Below, piece by piece: positions 1 through 6,233 of a stretch of DNA of 6,233 nt; the stretch's first letter is position 1, and each line of letters begins with the position of its first letter. The translations under genes were made by a program, and so were the position numbers. The DNA lies in NCBI GenBank assembly GCA_022710245.1, contig JAKLHH010000480.1, positions 1 through 6,233 on the forward strand, given 5' to 3'. The notes beneath the pieces were generated by a model, which made no database searches, was not told where the DNA came from, and saw only the letters and a list, made by a program, of their open reading frames with translations. The stretch comes from Myxococcota bacterium (GTDB lineage: Bacteria; Myxococcota; Polyangia; GCA-2747355; JAKLHH01).

Positions 1-868
<868 letters not shown>

Positions 869-1495
869 CTACTTTTCCTTGTCCTTCTTCATTTCGATGT
901 TCTTCGGCTGAAGCGCATCGTCGATCAAGCCGTACTTCTTCGCCTCGTCCGTGCCCATGTAGTAGTCGCGGTCGGTGTCCTGGCGGACGCGCTCGAGCTC
1001 CTGCCCGGTGTGGCGCGAGAGGATCTGGTTCAGCCGCTCCCGCGTGCGCAGGATCTCCTTGGCCTGGATGTCGATGTCCGAGGCCTGGCCGCTGAAGCCG
1101 CCCAGCGGCTGGTGGATGAGGATGCGCGCGTGCGGGAGCGCGAAGCGCTGCTTCGGCGTGCCCGCCGCGAGGAGGATCGCCGCCATCGAGGCCGCCTGCC
1201 CCATGCAGATGGTGGAGACGGGGCACTTCACGTGCTGCATCGTATCGTAGATGGCGAGGCCCGAGGTGACCACGCCGCCCGGCGAGTTGATGTAGAGCAT
1301 CATCGGCTTGTCGGGATCCTCGGACTCCAGGAAGAGCATCTGCGCGATGACGGTGTTCGCCACGTCGTCGTTGATCGCGCTGCCGAGGAAGATGATGCGG
1401 TCCTTGAGCAGGCGGGAGAAGATATCCCAGCCTCGCTCGCCGCGGTGGGTCTGCTCGATGACGGTCGGGATGATGATGGACGCCGTGTCGCGCAT
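869..1495 (-). CDS. clpP: ATP-dependent Clp protease proteolytic subunit ClpP
   Basis: Serine peptidase (family S14) forming the double-heptamer chamber that degrades proteins unfolded by ClpX. The product is 208 residues, the usual length. The catalytic triad is visible: Ser103 in GQAASM, His128 in ILIHQP, and Asp177 in DTDRDYYM, with the same spacing as in E. coli ClpP (25 and 49 residues). The N-terminus contains the conserved [10 protein letters not shown] stretch and the [12 protein letters not shown] segment. The ATG at 1495-1493 has GGAG seven bases upstream (1503-1506), supporting this start. It lies 54 bp after tig and directly abuts clpX, so tig-clpP-clpX is probably one operon. The C-terminus ends in a Lys-rich tail (KKDKEK), as is common for this protein. 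Nothing in the sequence suggests a second paralogue or inactivation. Confidence 0.98.
   Translation of the reverse strand: MRDTASIIIPTVIEQTHRGERGWDIFSRLLKDRIIFLGSAINDDVANTVIAQMLFLESEDPDKPMMLYINSPGGVVTSGLAIYDTMQHVKCPVSTICMGQAASMAAILLAAGTPKQRFALPHARILIHQPLGGFSGQASDIDIQAKEILRTRERLNQILSRHTGQELERVRQDTDRDYYMGTDEAKKYGLIDDALQPKNIEMKKDKEK
876..880 (-). promoter_or_regulatory. Ribosome binding site of clpX
   Basis: Read on the minus strand, AAGGA lies inside the last codons of clpP, 7 nt before the TTG start of clpX. It supports the non-ATG start and implies translation of clpX coupled to clpP termination. Confidence 0.7.
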
Positions 1496-1541
1496 CGCTG
1501 AGCTCCGCTGACTAGAGTTGGACGACTTCGGTCGAAGAGAT

Positions 1542-1560
1542 CTCCCCAGCTACCTGGGAG
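1542..1560 (-). other. Small stem-loop with the tig stop codon in its loop
   Basis: On the minus strand CTCCCAG (1560-1554) and CTGGGGAG (1549-1542) can pair, with one bulged G, around a four-base loop GTAG that contains the tig stop codon TAG. No T-run follows, so it does not look like an intrinsic terminator. A second small inverted repeat, CTTCG/CGAAG at 1526-1537, lies in the same 54-bp gap. Any role in mRNA stability or in tuning clpP translation is speculation. Confidence 0.35.
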
Positions 1561-2956
1561 GCTCAGCTCCGGGTTGGCTCCCGCCTGCTGGATCCGTCGA
1601 GCTTTCTTCCTGAATAATGTTAGCTTTCGACATCAGCAGGTCAAGCGTTTTGTCCTCGCGCAGCTGCGCGCGCAGGCGCTCGAGGCGCCCCTCCTTCTCG
1701 TACTCGCTGCGCACGCGCGCCACGTTCTGCGAGCGCGACGCCGCGATCTCGGCGAGCTTGCGCTCGACGTCCGCCTCGTCCACCTCGACCTTCTCCTTGC
1801 GGCTGATCGCGTCGAGGAGGATTCCCCCCTTGACGGTCTCGGTGACCTCCTCGCGCATCCGCTCCTTGATCGGGTCCAGCTCGATCCCGGCCTGCCGGGG
1901 GTCGATGCCCATCATGGCCAGCTGCAGCTTGACCGTCTGGTCGAGCTGCCGCTCGACGAGCGCGGGCACCACGGGGACGTTGTTGCGCTGGGTGATCTCC
2001 TTGACCAGCGACTGCTTGGCCTCCTCGCGGGCGCGCCTCTCGTCGTTCTCGAGGAGCTTCTTGCGCAGCACGTCGCGGTAGGCGGCGAGCGTCTCCGCCT
2101 CGCCGGTGTCGCGGGCGAAGTCGTCGTCCAGCGCGGGGACCACCTTCTGCTTGATGTCGTTGATGGTGATCAGCAGCCGCGCCTTGCGCTTCGGCTCGTG
2201 CTCGGGGCAGGGCTCGCCCGGCGCGTGCTCGTGGACCGGCACCTCCAGCTCCAGCTCGACCTCCTTCTGGTCGGCCGGGATCCCGGTCAGGGCGGCGGCG
2301 ATGCCGGGGAGCGGCTCCTCGGGCTTGTCGCCGAGCTCCACCAGCTCGTGGTCGCGCGAGAAGGGCTCCTCGCCGAGCTTGCCCATGATGTCGACGAGCA
2401 GCACGTCGCCGGCGGTGGTGGTGCGGCCCTCGACGCTGCGGAAGTCGGTCATCTCCCGCTGCTTCTGCTTCAGGGCGGCCTCTACCTGCTCGTCGCTGAT
2501 CTTCGCCGGGCGCTGCTTCACCTCGACGCCGAAGTAGTCCTTCGGCTCCAGCTCGGGCAGCACCTCGAGGGTGGCCGAGTAGCGGAACGCCTCGCCGTCC
2601 TTGATGCCCTCGTCGACGATCTTCGGCTCCGCGATGGGGGTCAGCTGCTGGTCCGTGACGGCCTTGCCCAGCGACTCCTGCACCATGCGCTGGGAGACCT
2701 CCTTGGTCACGTGCTTGCCGAAGAGCTGCTCGAGCATCTTGCGGGGCACCTTGCCCTTGCGGAAGCCCTTGATCGCCACGCCCTGCTGCAGCTCGTGATA
2801 GGCCTCGTCGAGCCGTCCCTTGACGTCGGTCCAGGCGACCTCCACGGCGAGCTTGCGCTCGACGTCGCTCAGGCGCTCGACCTGCACCTTCATCTCGAGC
2901 GGGGTCTCCCCTTCGGTCTTGGTCTCGCTGGACAGGCTCTCGTGGGGTTCGGTCAT
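1550..2956 (-). CDS. tig: Trigger factor (ribosome-associated chaperone / peptidyl-prolyl isomerase)
   Basis: Chaperone that docks at the ribosomal exit tunnel and shields nascent chains. The product is 468 residues, slightly longer than usual. The ribosome-binding domain spans about residues 22-150 and carries the signature GFRKGKVP at 64-71. The FKBP-like PPIase domain is at about 177-272, and the helical C-terminal chaperone domain at about 275-445. The canonical N-terminus corresponds to Met22 (2893-2891). The upstream ATG at 2956 has GAGGA nine bases away, whereas GGGGAG before Met22 is 12 bases away, so the longer form with a 21-residue acidic extension is preferred but not certain. The PPIase domain is divergent: the usual PGFE segment reads PGIA (217-220), and a His/Cys-rich loop with H242, H244, C250 and H253 occupies the late part of the domain. 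The tail after about residue 450 is Pro/Gly/Ser-rich and looks unstructured. It is the first gene of the tig-clpP-clpX operon, with its own promoter upstream. Confidence 0.96.
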   Translation of the reverse strand: MTEPHESLSSETKTEGETPLEMKVQVERLSDVERKLAVEVAWTDVKGRLDEAYHELQQGVAIKGFRKGKVPRKMLEQLFGKHVTKEVSQRMVQESLGKAVTDQQLTPIAEPKIVDEGIKDGEAFRYSATLEVLPELEPKDYFGVEVKQRPAKISDEQVEAALKQKQREMTDFRSVEGRTTTAGDVLLVDIMGKLGEEPFSRDHELVELGDKPEEPLPGIAAALTGIPADQKEVELELEVPVHEHAPGEPCPEHEPKRKARLLITINDIKQKVVPALDDDFARDTGEAETLAAYRDVLRKKLLENDERRAREEAKQSLVKEITQRNNVPVVPALVERQLDQTVKLQLAMMGIDPRQAGIELDPIKERMREEVTETVKGGILLDAISRKEKVEVDEADVERKLAEIAASRSQNVARVRSEYEKEGRLERLRAQLREDKTLDLLMSKANIIQEESSTDPAGGSQPGAEPPR

Positions 2957-2965
2957 CGGCGTGGG

Positions 2966-2970
2966 TCCTC
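2966..2970 (-). promoter_or_regulatory. Ribosome binding site of tig
   Basis: GAGGA on the minus strand, nine bases before the ATG at 2956-2954. It favours the longer trigger factor start over the internal Met22, which has only a poorly spaced GGGGAG (2906-2911). Confidence 0.5.
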
Positions 2971-3022
2971 TGGGCTGGAGCTAGCTGGGTTCGTGAGAGT
3001 GGTACTCAACACTGGAAGCGCG

Positions 3023-3050
3023 TTATTACCACGCTCAAGGCCAGAGTCAA
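3023..3050 (-). promoter_or_regulatory. Sigma70-type promoter of the tig-clpP-clpX operon
   Basis: Read on the minus strand: -35 TTGACT (3050-3045), a 16-bp spacer, and -10 TAATAA (3028-3023), preceded by TGG, which gives an extended -10 element (TGn). The segment is AT-richer than its surroundings. It lies 67 bases before the tig start, predicting a 5' leader of about 60 nt with a start point near 3016. The match to consensus is good, but there is no experimental evidence. Confidence 0.65.
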
Positions 3051-3094
3051 CTGGGGTGCCGGGAGCCGCACCGGGCCGGGCCGGGGCTGCCCTG

Positions 3095-3116
3095 GAGGCG
3101 GCTCAGAGGCGGCTCA
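3095..3116 (-). repeat. Perfect 11-bp tandem duplication at the acetyltransferase stop codon
   Basis: The 11-mer TGAGCCGCCTC (minus strand) occurs twice in direct succession; the first copy starts with the TGA stop of the acetyltransferase gene. The rest of this 157-bp gap is very GC-rich (CCGGG runs at 3071-3086) down to the tig promoter. No convincing intrinsic terminator with a T-run is seen. Confidence 0.6.
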
Positions 3117-4265
3117 GAGCCAGCAGTGGAGCACGTGGCGAGCGCCGGTGGCGAGGAGCCCGGCCCGGGTGAAGGCGCGGAGCGCGGCCACGTTGCTGAC
3201 CTGGGTCGAGGTGTAGAGCGCGCGCCAGGGCTCGGCCGCGGGGCTCTCGGCGGCGCAGGCGGCCACCAGCCGCTCGAGCAGCCGGCGCCCGCGATGCGCC
3301 GGGTGCACCGCGACCAGCCCCGTGACCGCGACCCCGAGCGCGTCGTCGGGCGGGCTCAGGGTGGCGAAGCCCGCCACCTGGCCCTCGTCGACGGCGACCA
3401 GGGCGCGGCCGTGCTCGCCTCGCGAGGCGGCGGTGATCCAGCGCGCGTGGACCGCGGCGGCTCGCTCCCGGGGCAGGCGCGGGTCGCGGTGGAAGCGGTT
3501 GGCGGTGAAGCCAGCCGCGATCTCGAGCAGCGCGGCGAGATCCTCGGGGCGGGCGGGGCGCACGTGCGGGGGGCGCGAGGCGGGCGCGGCTGGCCCGGGG
3601 AGCGGCGCCCCCAGCTCCGCCGAGGTGTCGACGAGGAGGCCGCCGCTCGCGAGCAGCGCCCCCGGCTCCACCGAGGTGTCGACGAGGAGGCCGCCGCTCG
3701 CGAGCGGCGCCCCCGGCTCCGCCGAGGTGTCGGCGAGGAGGCCGCCGCTCGCCAGCGGCGCCCCCGGCTCCACCGAGGTGTCGACGAGGAGGCCGCTGCT
3801 CGCGAGCGGCGCCCCCAGCTCCACCGAGGTGTCGACGAGGAGGCCGCCGCTCGCGAGCAGCGCGTGCAGGGCGGCGACCTGCGTCGCGCGGGGCCGCGCG
3901 CTGAGCAGCACCACCCCGCGGCGCCGGGCCTCCTCGAGCGTCTCGGCGATCAGCAGCCTGAGCTCCTCGGCGCGGATCCCCTCGCGCTGGTAGACCCGCA
4001 CCAGGTCGGCGCAGGCGAGGCCGAAGTGCGCGCTGTCCCAGGGGAGGGGGCGGACGAGGGTGCAGGCGCCCGCCGTGCGCAGGCCCCAGCCACCCGCCGC
4101 GAGGACCGTCTCGAGCCGCCTCGCCTCGCGCGCGAGGTGGAGCGGGGCGAGCGCGGGCGCGGGGAGCAGCGTCGCGTGCTCGAGATCAGAGGAGAGGGCA
4201 GGGTCCGAGGAGGCGGACGCGTCGAGGGGCAGGGCGAGCCGCGCTGCGCCGGTCACCGGGGCCAT
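3114..4265 (-). CDS. GNAT-family N-acetyltransferase, WecD/RffC-like, with internal tandem repeat
   Basis: The 383-residue product resembles the two-domain WecD/RffC group of acetyltransferases, which acetylate amino groups (in RffC, a nucleotide-linked amino sugar). The N-terminal half contains the typical PWDSAHFGL stretch (75-83). The C-terminal catalytic GNAT half spans about 234-383, with RFHRDPRLP (257-265), motif A LVAVHPAHRGRRLL (317-330), and the late motif STQVSNVAALRAFTRAG (353-369), which resembles the TQxxNxxAxxxYxxxG pattern of the group. Between the halves, residues 137-221 are five tandem 17-residue repeats. Motif A lacks the second glycine of the usual RxxGxG/A signature. The ATG at 4265 is chosen because it lies 11 bp after the preceding gene; the ribosome binding site is weak, so translation may be coupled. 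It is likely co-transcribed with the MshEN gene upstream. The substrate cannot be told; an O-antigen or polysaccharide sugar role is only one possibility, since no other sugar genes are in view. Confidence 0.8.
   Translation of the reverse strand: MAPVTGAARLALPLDASASSDPALSSDLEHATLLPAPALAPLHLAREARRLETVLAAGGWGLRTAGACTLVRPLPWDSAHFGLACADLVRVYQREGIRAEELRLLIAETLEEARRRGVVLLSARPRATQVAALHALLASGGLLVDTSVELGAPLASSGLLVDTSVEPGAPLASGGLLADTSAEPGAPLASGGLLVDTSVEPGALLASGGLLVDTSAELGAPLPGPAAPASRPPHVRPARPEDLAALLEIAAGFTANRFHRDPRLPRERAAAVHARWITAASRGEHGRALVAVDEGQVAGFATLSPPDDALGVAVTGLVAVHPAHRGRRLLERLVAACAAESPAAEPWRALYTSTQVSNVAALRAFTRAGLLATGARHVLHCWL
3607..3861. repeat. Five-copy 51-bp in-frame tandem repeat within the acetyltransferase gene
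   Basis: Five uninterrupted units of exactly 51 bp, at 3607, 3658, 3709, 3760 and 3811. Only six positions vary among the copies (unit positions 7, 13, 25, 38, 45 and 49), and the first and last copies differ at one base. Each unit encodes 17 residues of the type LASGGLLVDTSVELGAP, at residues 137-221 of the product. Five of the six variable sites change an amino acid. The unit is a multiple of three, so copy-number changes keep the frame. Confidence 0.97.
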
Positions 4266-4276
4266 CGCTCGGTTGC

Positions 4277-5224
4277 TCAGCTCTTGCCGACGAGGATGCG
4301 CAGCGCGTCCTCGTTGCTGAGGATGCCTCGCTTGACCAGCGCCTGCAGCAAGACCTGCAGCACGGCGTTGTCCCGGGCGACGGCCGCCTCCAGCGAGGTG
4401 ATCCGCTCCATCACCTCCGGCGAGGCGCCGGCGGCCAGCGCCGCCTTGTCGACGGCAGGCACGTCGAGGGTGATGTGGACCTCCTCGCCCGTGGGCGTCG
4501 TCGACGGAGCCGGCAGGGGCGGCGGGGGCGGCGGCGGCCCCGGCGGCGCGATGCGGAGCGACTGCACCGTGCGCGCGGCCGGAGGCGGGAGCGGCACCTC
4601 GAGCAGCGGGCTGCGCTGGGCCGGCACCGCCAGGCTGGTGCTCGGCGTGATCTGCACGTCGAGCGGCGCCAGCGCCGGCGGCGACGGTCGCGCGCTCGAG
4701 CCAATGGCGGCTTTGCGCACCAGCTCGCTGCTCAGCGGGTCGTCGCGCAGCGTCGACTGCGGCGAGAGGTCGACCTCGTTCCCGAGGGTGACGTCCCCGT
4801 AGAAGATCAGGCTGATCGCCTTGTCGATCGCCGACGGTGCGGCGATGTGCGGCCGCACGTTGCAGCGGGTCGCGACCCGCACGTCCTCGAGCGCATCGGC
4901 GTTCGACGGATCGCTGATGGCGATGTCGAGAAACTTCTTCGTCGGGTCGGCGCGAAAGCAGACCAGGTTGTTGCGCTCGCAGAGCTCCTTCGGCACCAGC
5001 CGCCCTACCGCGACGCTGAGGCGCGGCGGGTCGAGCGCCACCGCCGGGAGCTTGTACTGGCTGCTCAGCGCGCGGACCAGCGTCTCCTCGGAGACGAGCC
5101 CGAGCTCCACGAGGTAGCGGCCGAGCTGACCGCCCCACCGCTGCTGCTCGTTCAGCGCACGCTGCAGCCCGGCCTCGTCGAGCAGGCCAGCCTTGATCAG
5201 GATCTCGCCGAGCTTCTCACGCAT
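4277..5224 (-). CDS. MshEN (GspE N-terminal) domain protein, candidate c-di-GMP receptor without ATPase domain
   Basis: The 315-residue product begins with an MshEN/T2SSE-N domain (about 1-142). Two tandem 24-residue motifs fit the published c-di-GMP-binding pattern (R/x-LGxx-hydrophobic pair-xxG-hydrophobic pair-xxxxLxxxLxxQ): residues 4-27 (KLGEILIKAGLL, ending L24xxQ27) and 33-56 (QLGRYLVELGLV, ending L53xxQ56). They are separated by exactly five residues, as in the family. The usual leading Arg is Lys in motif one and Gln in motif two. The second subdomain (about 60-142) includes FLDIAISDPSN. There is no Walker A or other ATPase domain. Residues 150-245 form a Pro/Ser/Ala-rich linker with PPGPPPPPPPLP at 227-238, followed by a short, probably helical C-terminal region (about 267-313). 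No signal peptide or membrane segment is seen, so it is probably cytoplasmic. The ATG at 5224 fits the domain start; its ribosome binding site is poor. It is probably co-transcribed with the acetyltransferase 11 bp downstream. The exact role is unknown. Confidence 0.85.
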   Translation of the reverse strand: MREKLGEILIKAGLLDEAGLQRALNEQQRWGGQLGRYLVELGLVSEETLVRALSSQYKLPAVALDPPRLSVAVGRLVPKELCERNNLVCFRADPTKKFLDIAISDPSNADALEDVRVATRCNVRPHIAAPSAIDKAISLIFYGDVTLGNEVDLSPQSTLRDDPLSSELVRKAAIGSSARPSPPALAPLDVQITPSTSLAVPAQRSPLLEVPLPPPAARTVQSLRIAPPGPPPPPPPLPAPSTTPTGEEVHITLDVPAVDKAALAAGASPEVMERITSLEAAVARDNAVLQVLLQALVKRGILSNEDALRILVGKS

Positions 5225-5246
5225 GGGCTACCCGTCTGTCCCCACG

Positions 5247-5275
5247 AGCCTAGCCGATCCGCCATGAGCGGACAA
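5247..5275 (-). promoter_or_regulatory. Possible weak promoter for the MshEN gene
   Basis: Minus strand TTGTCC (5275-5270), a 17-bp spacer, and TAGGCT (5252-5247), lying 22 bases before the ATG at 5224. Match to the sigma70 consensus is 4/6 and 3/6, so this is tentative. The gap between the two genes (5225-5332, 108 bp) shows no clear terminator or other element. Confidence 0.25.
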
Positions 5276-5332
5276 ATAACGCCCGGACGGGAACAGGTGA
5301 AGGCCTGCATGATCTATTCGGTGTACGGTCAC

Positions 5333-6233
5333 TCAGCTCGACGCCGACGCTTGGTGAGCGGCGCCACCTCGGGGCCGGGCGAGCCAGCCCTGCTCGGCGA
5401 GCCGTTCGTAGCCCTTGCGGATGTGCTCGGGGCGGAATCGTGCCTTCTTGCGCTGGCTCCAGCTCTGCACCCGTTCGATGGTCTGCTGGAGGTCGTGAGG
5501 CGCGGTGGGGTCCTCAGCTGCCACCCAGTGAGCGGAGGCCAGAAGCTCCATACCGTATGGCGTCTCGAACCCTTCAATGAGCTGGGCGACGTCGGCCAGA
5601 CGTCGCGAACCCTCGGCGTCCTCTGCGAGAAACTGCCGGGCCTGATCGGCGGCGCCTGGCATCAGGGTGATCGACGACTCGCGGCTCCTGTCACCGTAGC
5701 CTCGGATGAAGTGCCCCTCGATCAGCTGAAGGACGTGATTCAGGTTCTCCGCGTAGGGACCGTACTGGTGCGCCACGAAGCGAAGCCGCAACGGCTCACC
5801 AGCCACCTGGAGAAAGTAGGCGAGCTTCTGCACTTCGAGCCGACTCAGCCGGTAGTCGGGGAGCCGGTACTGCTCCATGAGCCGGACGAAGAGCGCGCGG
5901 GCGCGGGTCCAGCTCGGTGCTCTTGTCTTCACCGGCATCGCCGTCGGGTCGGGCGCACCGGCTGGTTCGTAGAGATGAACCTTGACTTCGGGTAGACCAT
6001 CGAACGCTTGGAGGATCAGCGGTCGCACGACCTCCCAATCGAGCCCCCCGTTGCCACAGCCGAGCGGCGGAACCGCGATCGACTTGATTCCGCGCTCTCG
6101 CACCTCCTCGACGAGCGCCACGAGCCCGGCGCGGATGTCCTGCAGTCTCGAGGGATGGCGGTAGTGCCGCTTGGTGGGAAAGTTGATGATCAGGCGCGGA
6201 CCGACGCAGGTGTCGGTGGGAACGACGAGCATC
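5333..6233 (-). CDS. darG: DarG-type antitoxin: macro-domain DNA ADP-ribosylglycohydrolase (5' end outside window)
   Basis: In DarTG systems DarT ADP-ribosylates thymidine in DNA, and DarG reverses this with its macro domain and binds DarT through its C-terminal domain. About 300 residues are visible. Numbering from Met at 6232: the macro domain core has LIINFPTKRHYR (14-24), whose Lys21 aligns with the lysine recalled as catalytic in DarG, and the ligand loop VPPLGCGNGGLDW (54-66), with the domain ending near residue 92. The C-terminal helical domain (about 105-285) contains LEVQKLAYFLQVAGEPL (132-148) and HQYGPYAENL (155-164), like the SocA/DUF4065-type fold of DarG proteins. The Met at 6232 is almost certainly internal: about 60-70 residues of the macro domain (first strand, Asn-rich loop) must lie beyond the right edge. 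Base composition is somewhat less GC-rich than in the neighbouring acetyltransferase gene, compatible with acquisition. A related macro-domain protein without a toxin partner is the alternative. Confidence 0.85.
   Translation of the reverse strand, partial: MLVVPTDTCVGPRLIINFPTKRHYRHPSRLQDIRAGLVALVEEVRERGIKSIAVPPLGCGNGGLDWEVVRPLILQAFDGLPEVKVHLYEPAGAPDPTAMPVKTRAPSWTRARALFVRLMEQYRLPDYRLSRLEVQKLAYFLQVAGEPLRLRFVAHQYGPYAENLNHVLQLIEGHFIRGYGDRSRESSITLMPGAADQARQFLAEDAEGSRRLADVAQLIEGFETPYGMELLASAHWVAAEDPTAPHDLQQTIERVQSWSQRKKARFRPEHIRKGYERLAEQGWLARPRGGAAHQASASS

Noticed and set aside
3055..3094. Terminator between the acetyltransferase gene and tig
   Set aside because: GC-rich short inverted repeats (GGTGC/GCACC, CCGGG runs) exist, but there is no long stem and no T-run.
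1574..3172. 532-codon plus-strand open frame opposite tig
   Set aside because: It mirrors the whole trigger factor gene, the translation is Leu/Asp/Val-rich without a recognisable domain, and tig is certain on the other strand.
3607..3861. Tandem repeats as a CRISPR array
   Set aside because: The copies are directly adjacent with no unique spacers, and they encode an in-frame peptide repeat.
3126..4802. 558-codon plus-strand open frame opposite the acetyltransferase and MshEN genes
   Set aside because: It spans two genes with recognisable domains on the other strand; its apparent repeat protein arises only because the 51-bp repeat keeps all frames open.
4266..5138. N-terminal extension of the acetyltransferase back to an ATG at 5138
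   Set aside because: This part overlaps the MshEN gene in another frame and is low-complexity Ala/Arg/Gly; homology to WecD-like proteins lies entirely downstream of the ATG at 4265.
5276..5332. Intrinsic terminator after darG
   Set aside because: A CCCGTCCGGG element followed by TTATTT is present, but the stem would be only about four pairs with a two-base loop, too short to support.
4475..5995. 506-codon plus-strand open frame across the MshEN gene, the gap and darG
   Set aside because: It runs antisense through two genes with clear motifs and a non-coding gap; the product is Arg-rich and has no recognisable domain.
6230..6232. ATG at 6232 as the true start of darG
   Set aside because: A macro domain needs about 60-70 more N-terminal residues; starting here would remove the first strands and the Asn loop, so this Met is taken as internal and the gene as cut by the window edge.

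Overview
The window is a high-GC bacterial chromosome segment in which every supported gene lies on the minus strand, so it reads from right to left. Base composition, the tig-clpP-clpX order and a stand-alone MshEN (GspE N-terminal) domain protein would fit a myxobacterium or related deltaproteobacterial lineage. That placement is an inference from gene style, not from a marker gene.

In transcription order: (1) 6233-5333, the larger part of a darG-type antitoxin (macro domain plus helical C-terminal domain), with its 5' end cut by the window edge. Its toxin partner darT would be expected just beyond that edge. (2) 5224-4277, a protein with a two-motif MshEN domain matching the cyclic-di-GMP-binding consensus, a long Pro-rich linker and a short helical C-terminus, but no ATPase domain. 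(3) 4265-3114, 11 bp downstream, a WecD/RffC-like GNAT acetyltransferase carrying five near-perfect 51-bp (17-residue) tandem repeats at its domain boundary. (4) After a 157-bp gap with a strong sigma70-type promoter, the proteostasis operon: trigger factor (2956-1550), ClpP (1495-869) and ClpX (868 to beyond the left edge).

The right-hand part is accessory (defence-type antitoxin, signalling-type protein, acetyltransferase). The left-hand part is housekeeping: trigger factor binds nascent chains at the ribosome exit, ClpX unfolds tagged or specific substrates, and ClpP degrades them. ClpX starts with TTG directly after the ClpP stop codon and in the same frame, with a good ribosome binding site, which indicates tight translational coupling.

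The most notable items are the partial DarTG system at the right edge, the tandem repeat in the acetyltransferase, the orphan MshEN protein, and a His/Cys-rich loop in the trigger factor PPIase domain. No RNA gene, CRISPR array, insertion sequence or attachment site was seen. No gap between genes exceeds 157 bp.
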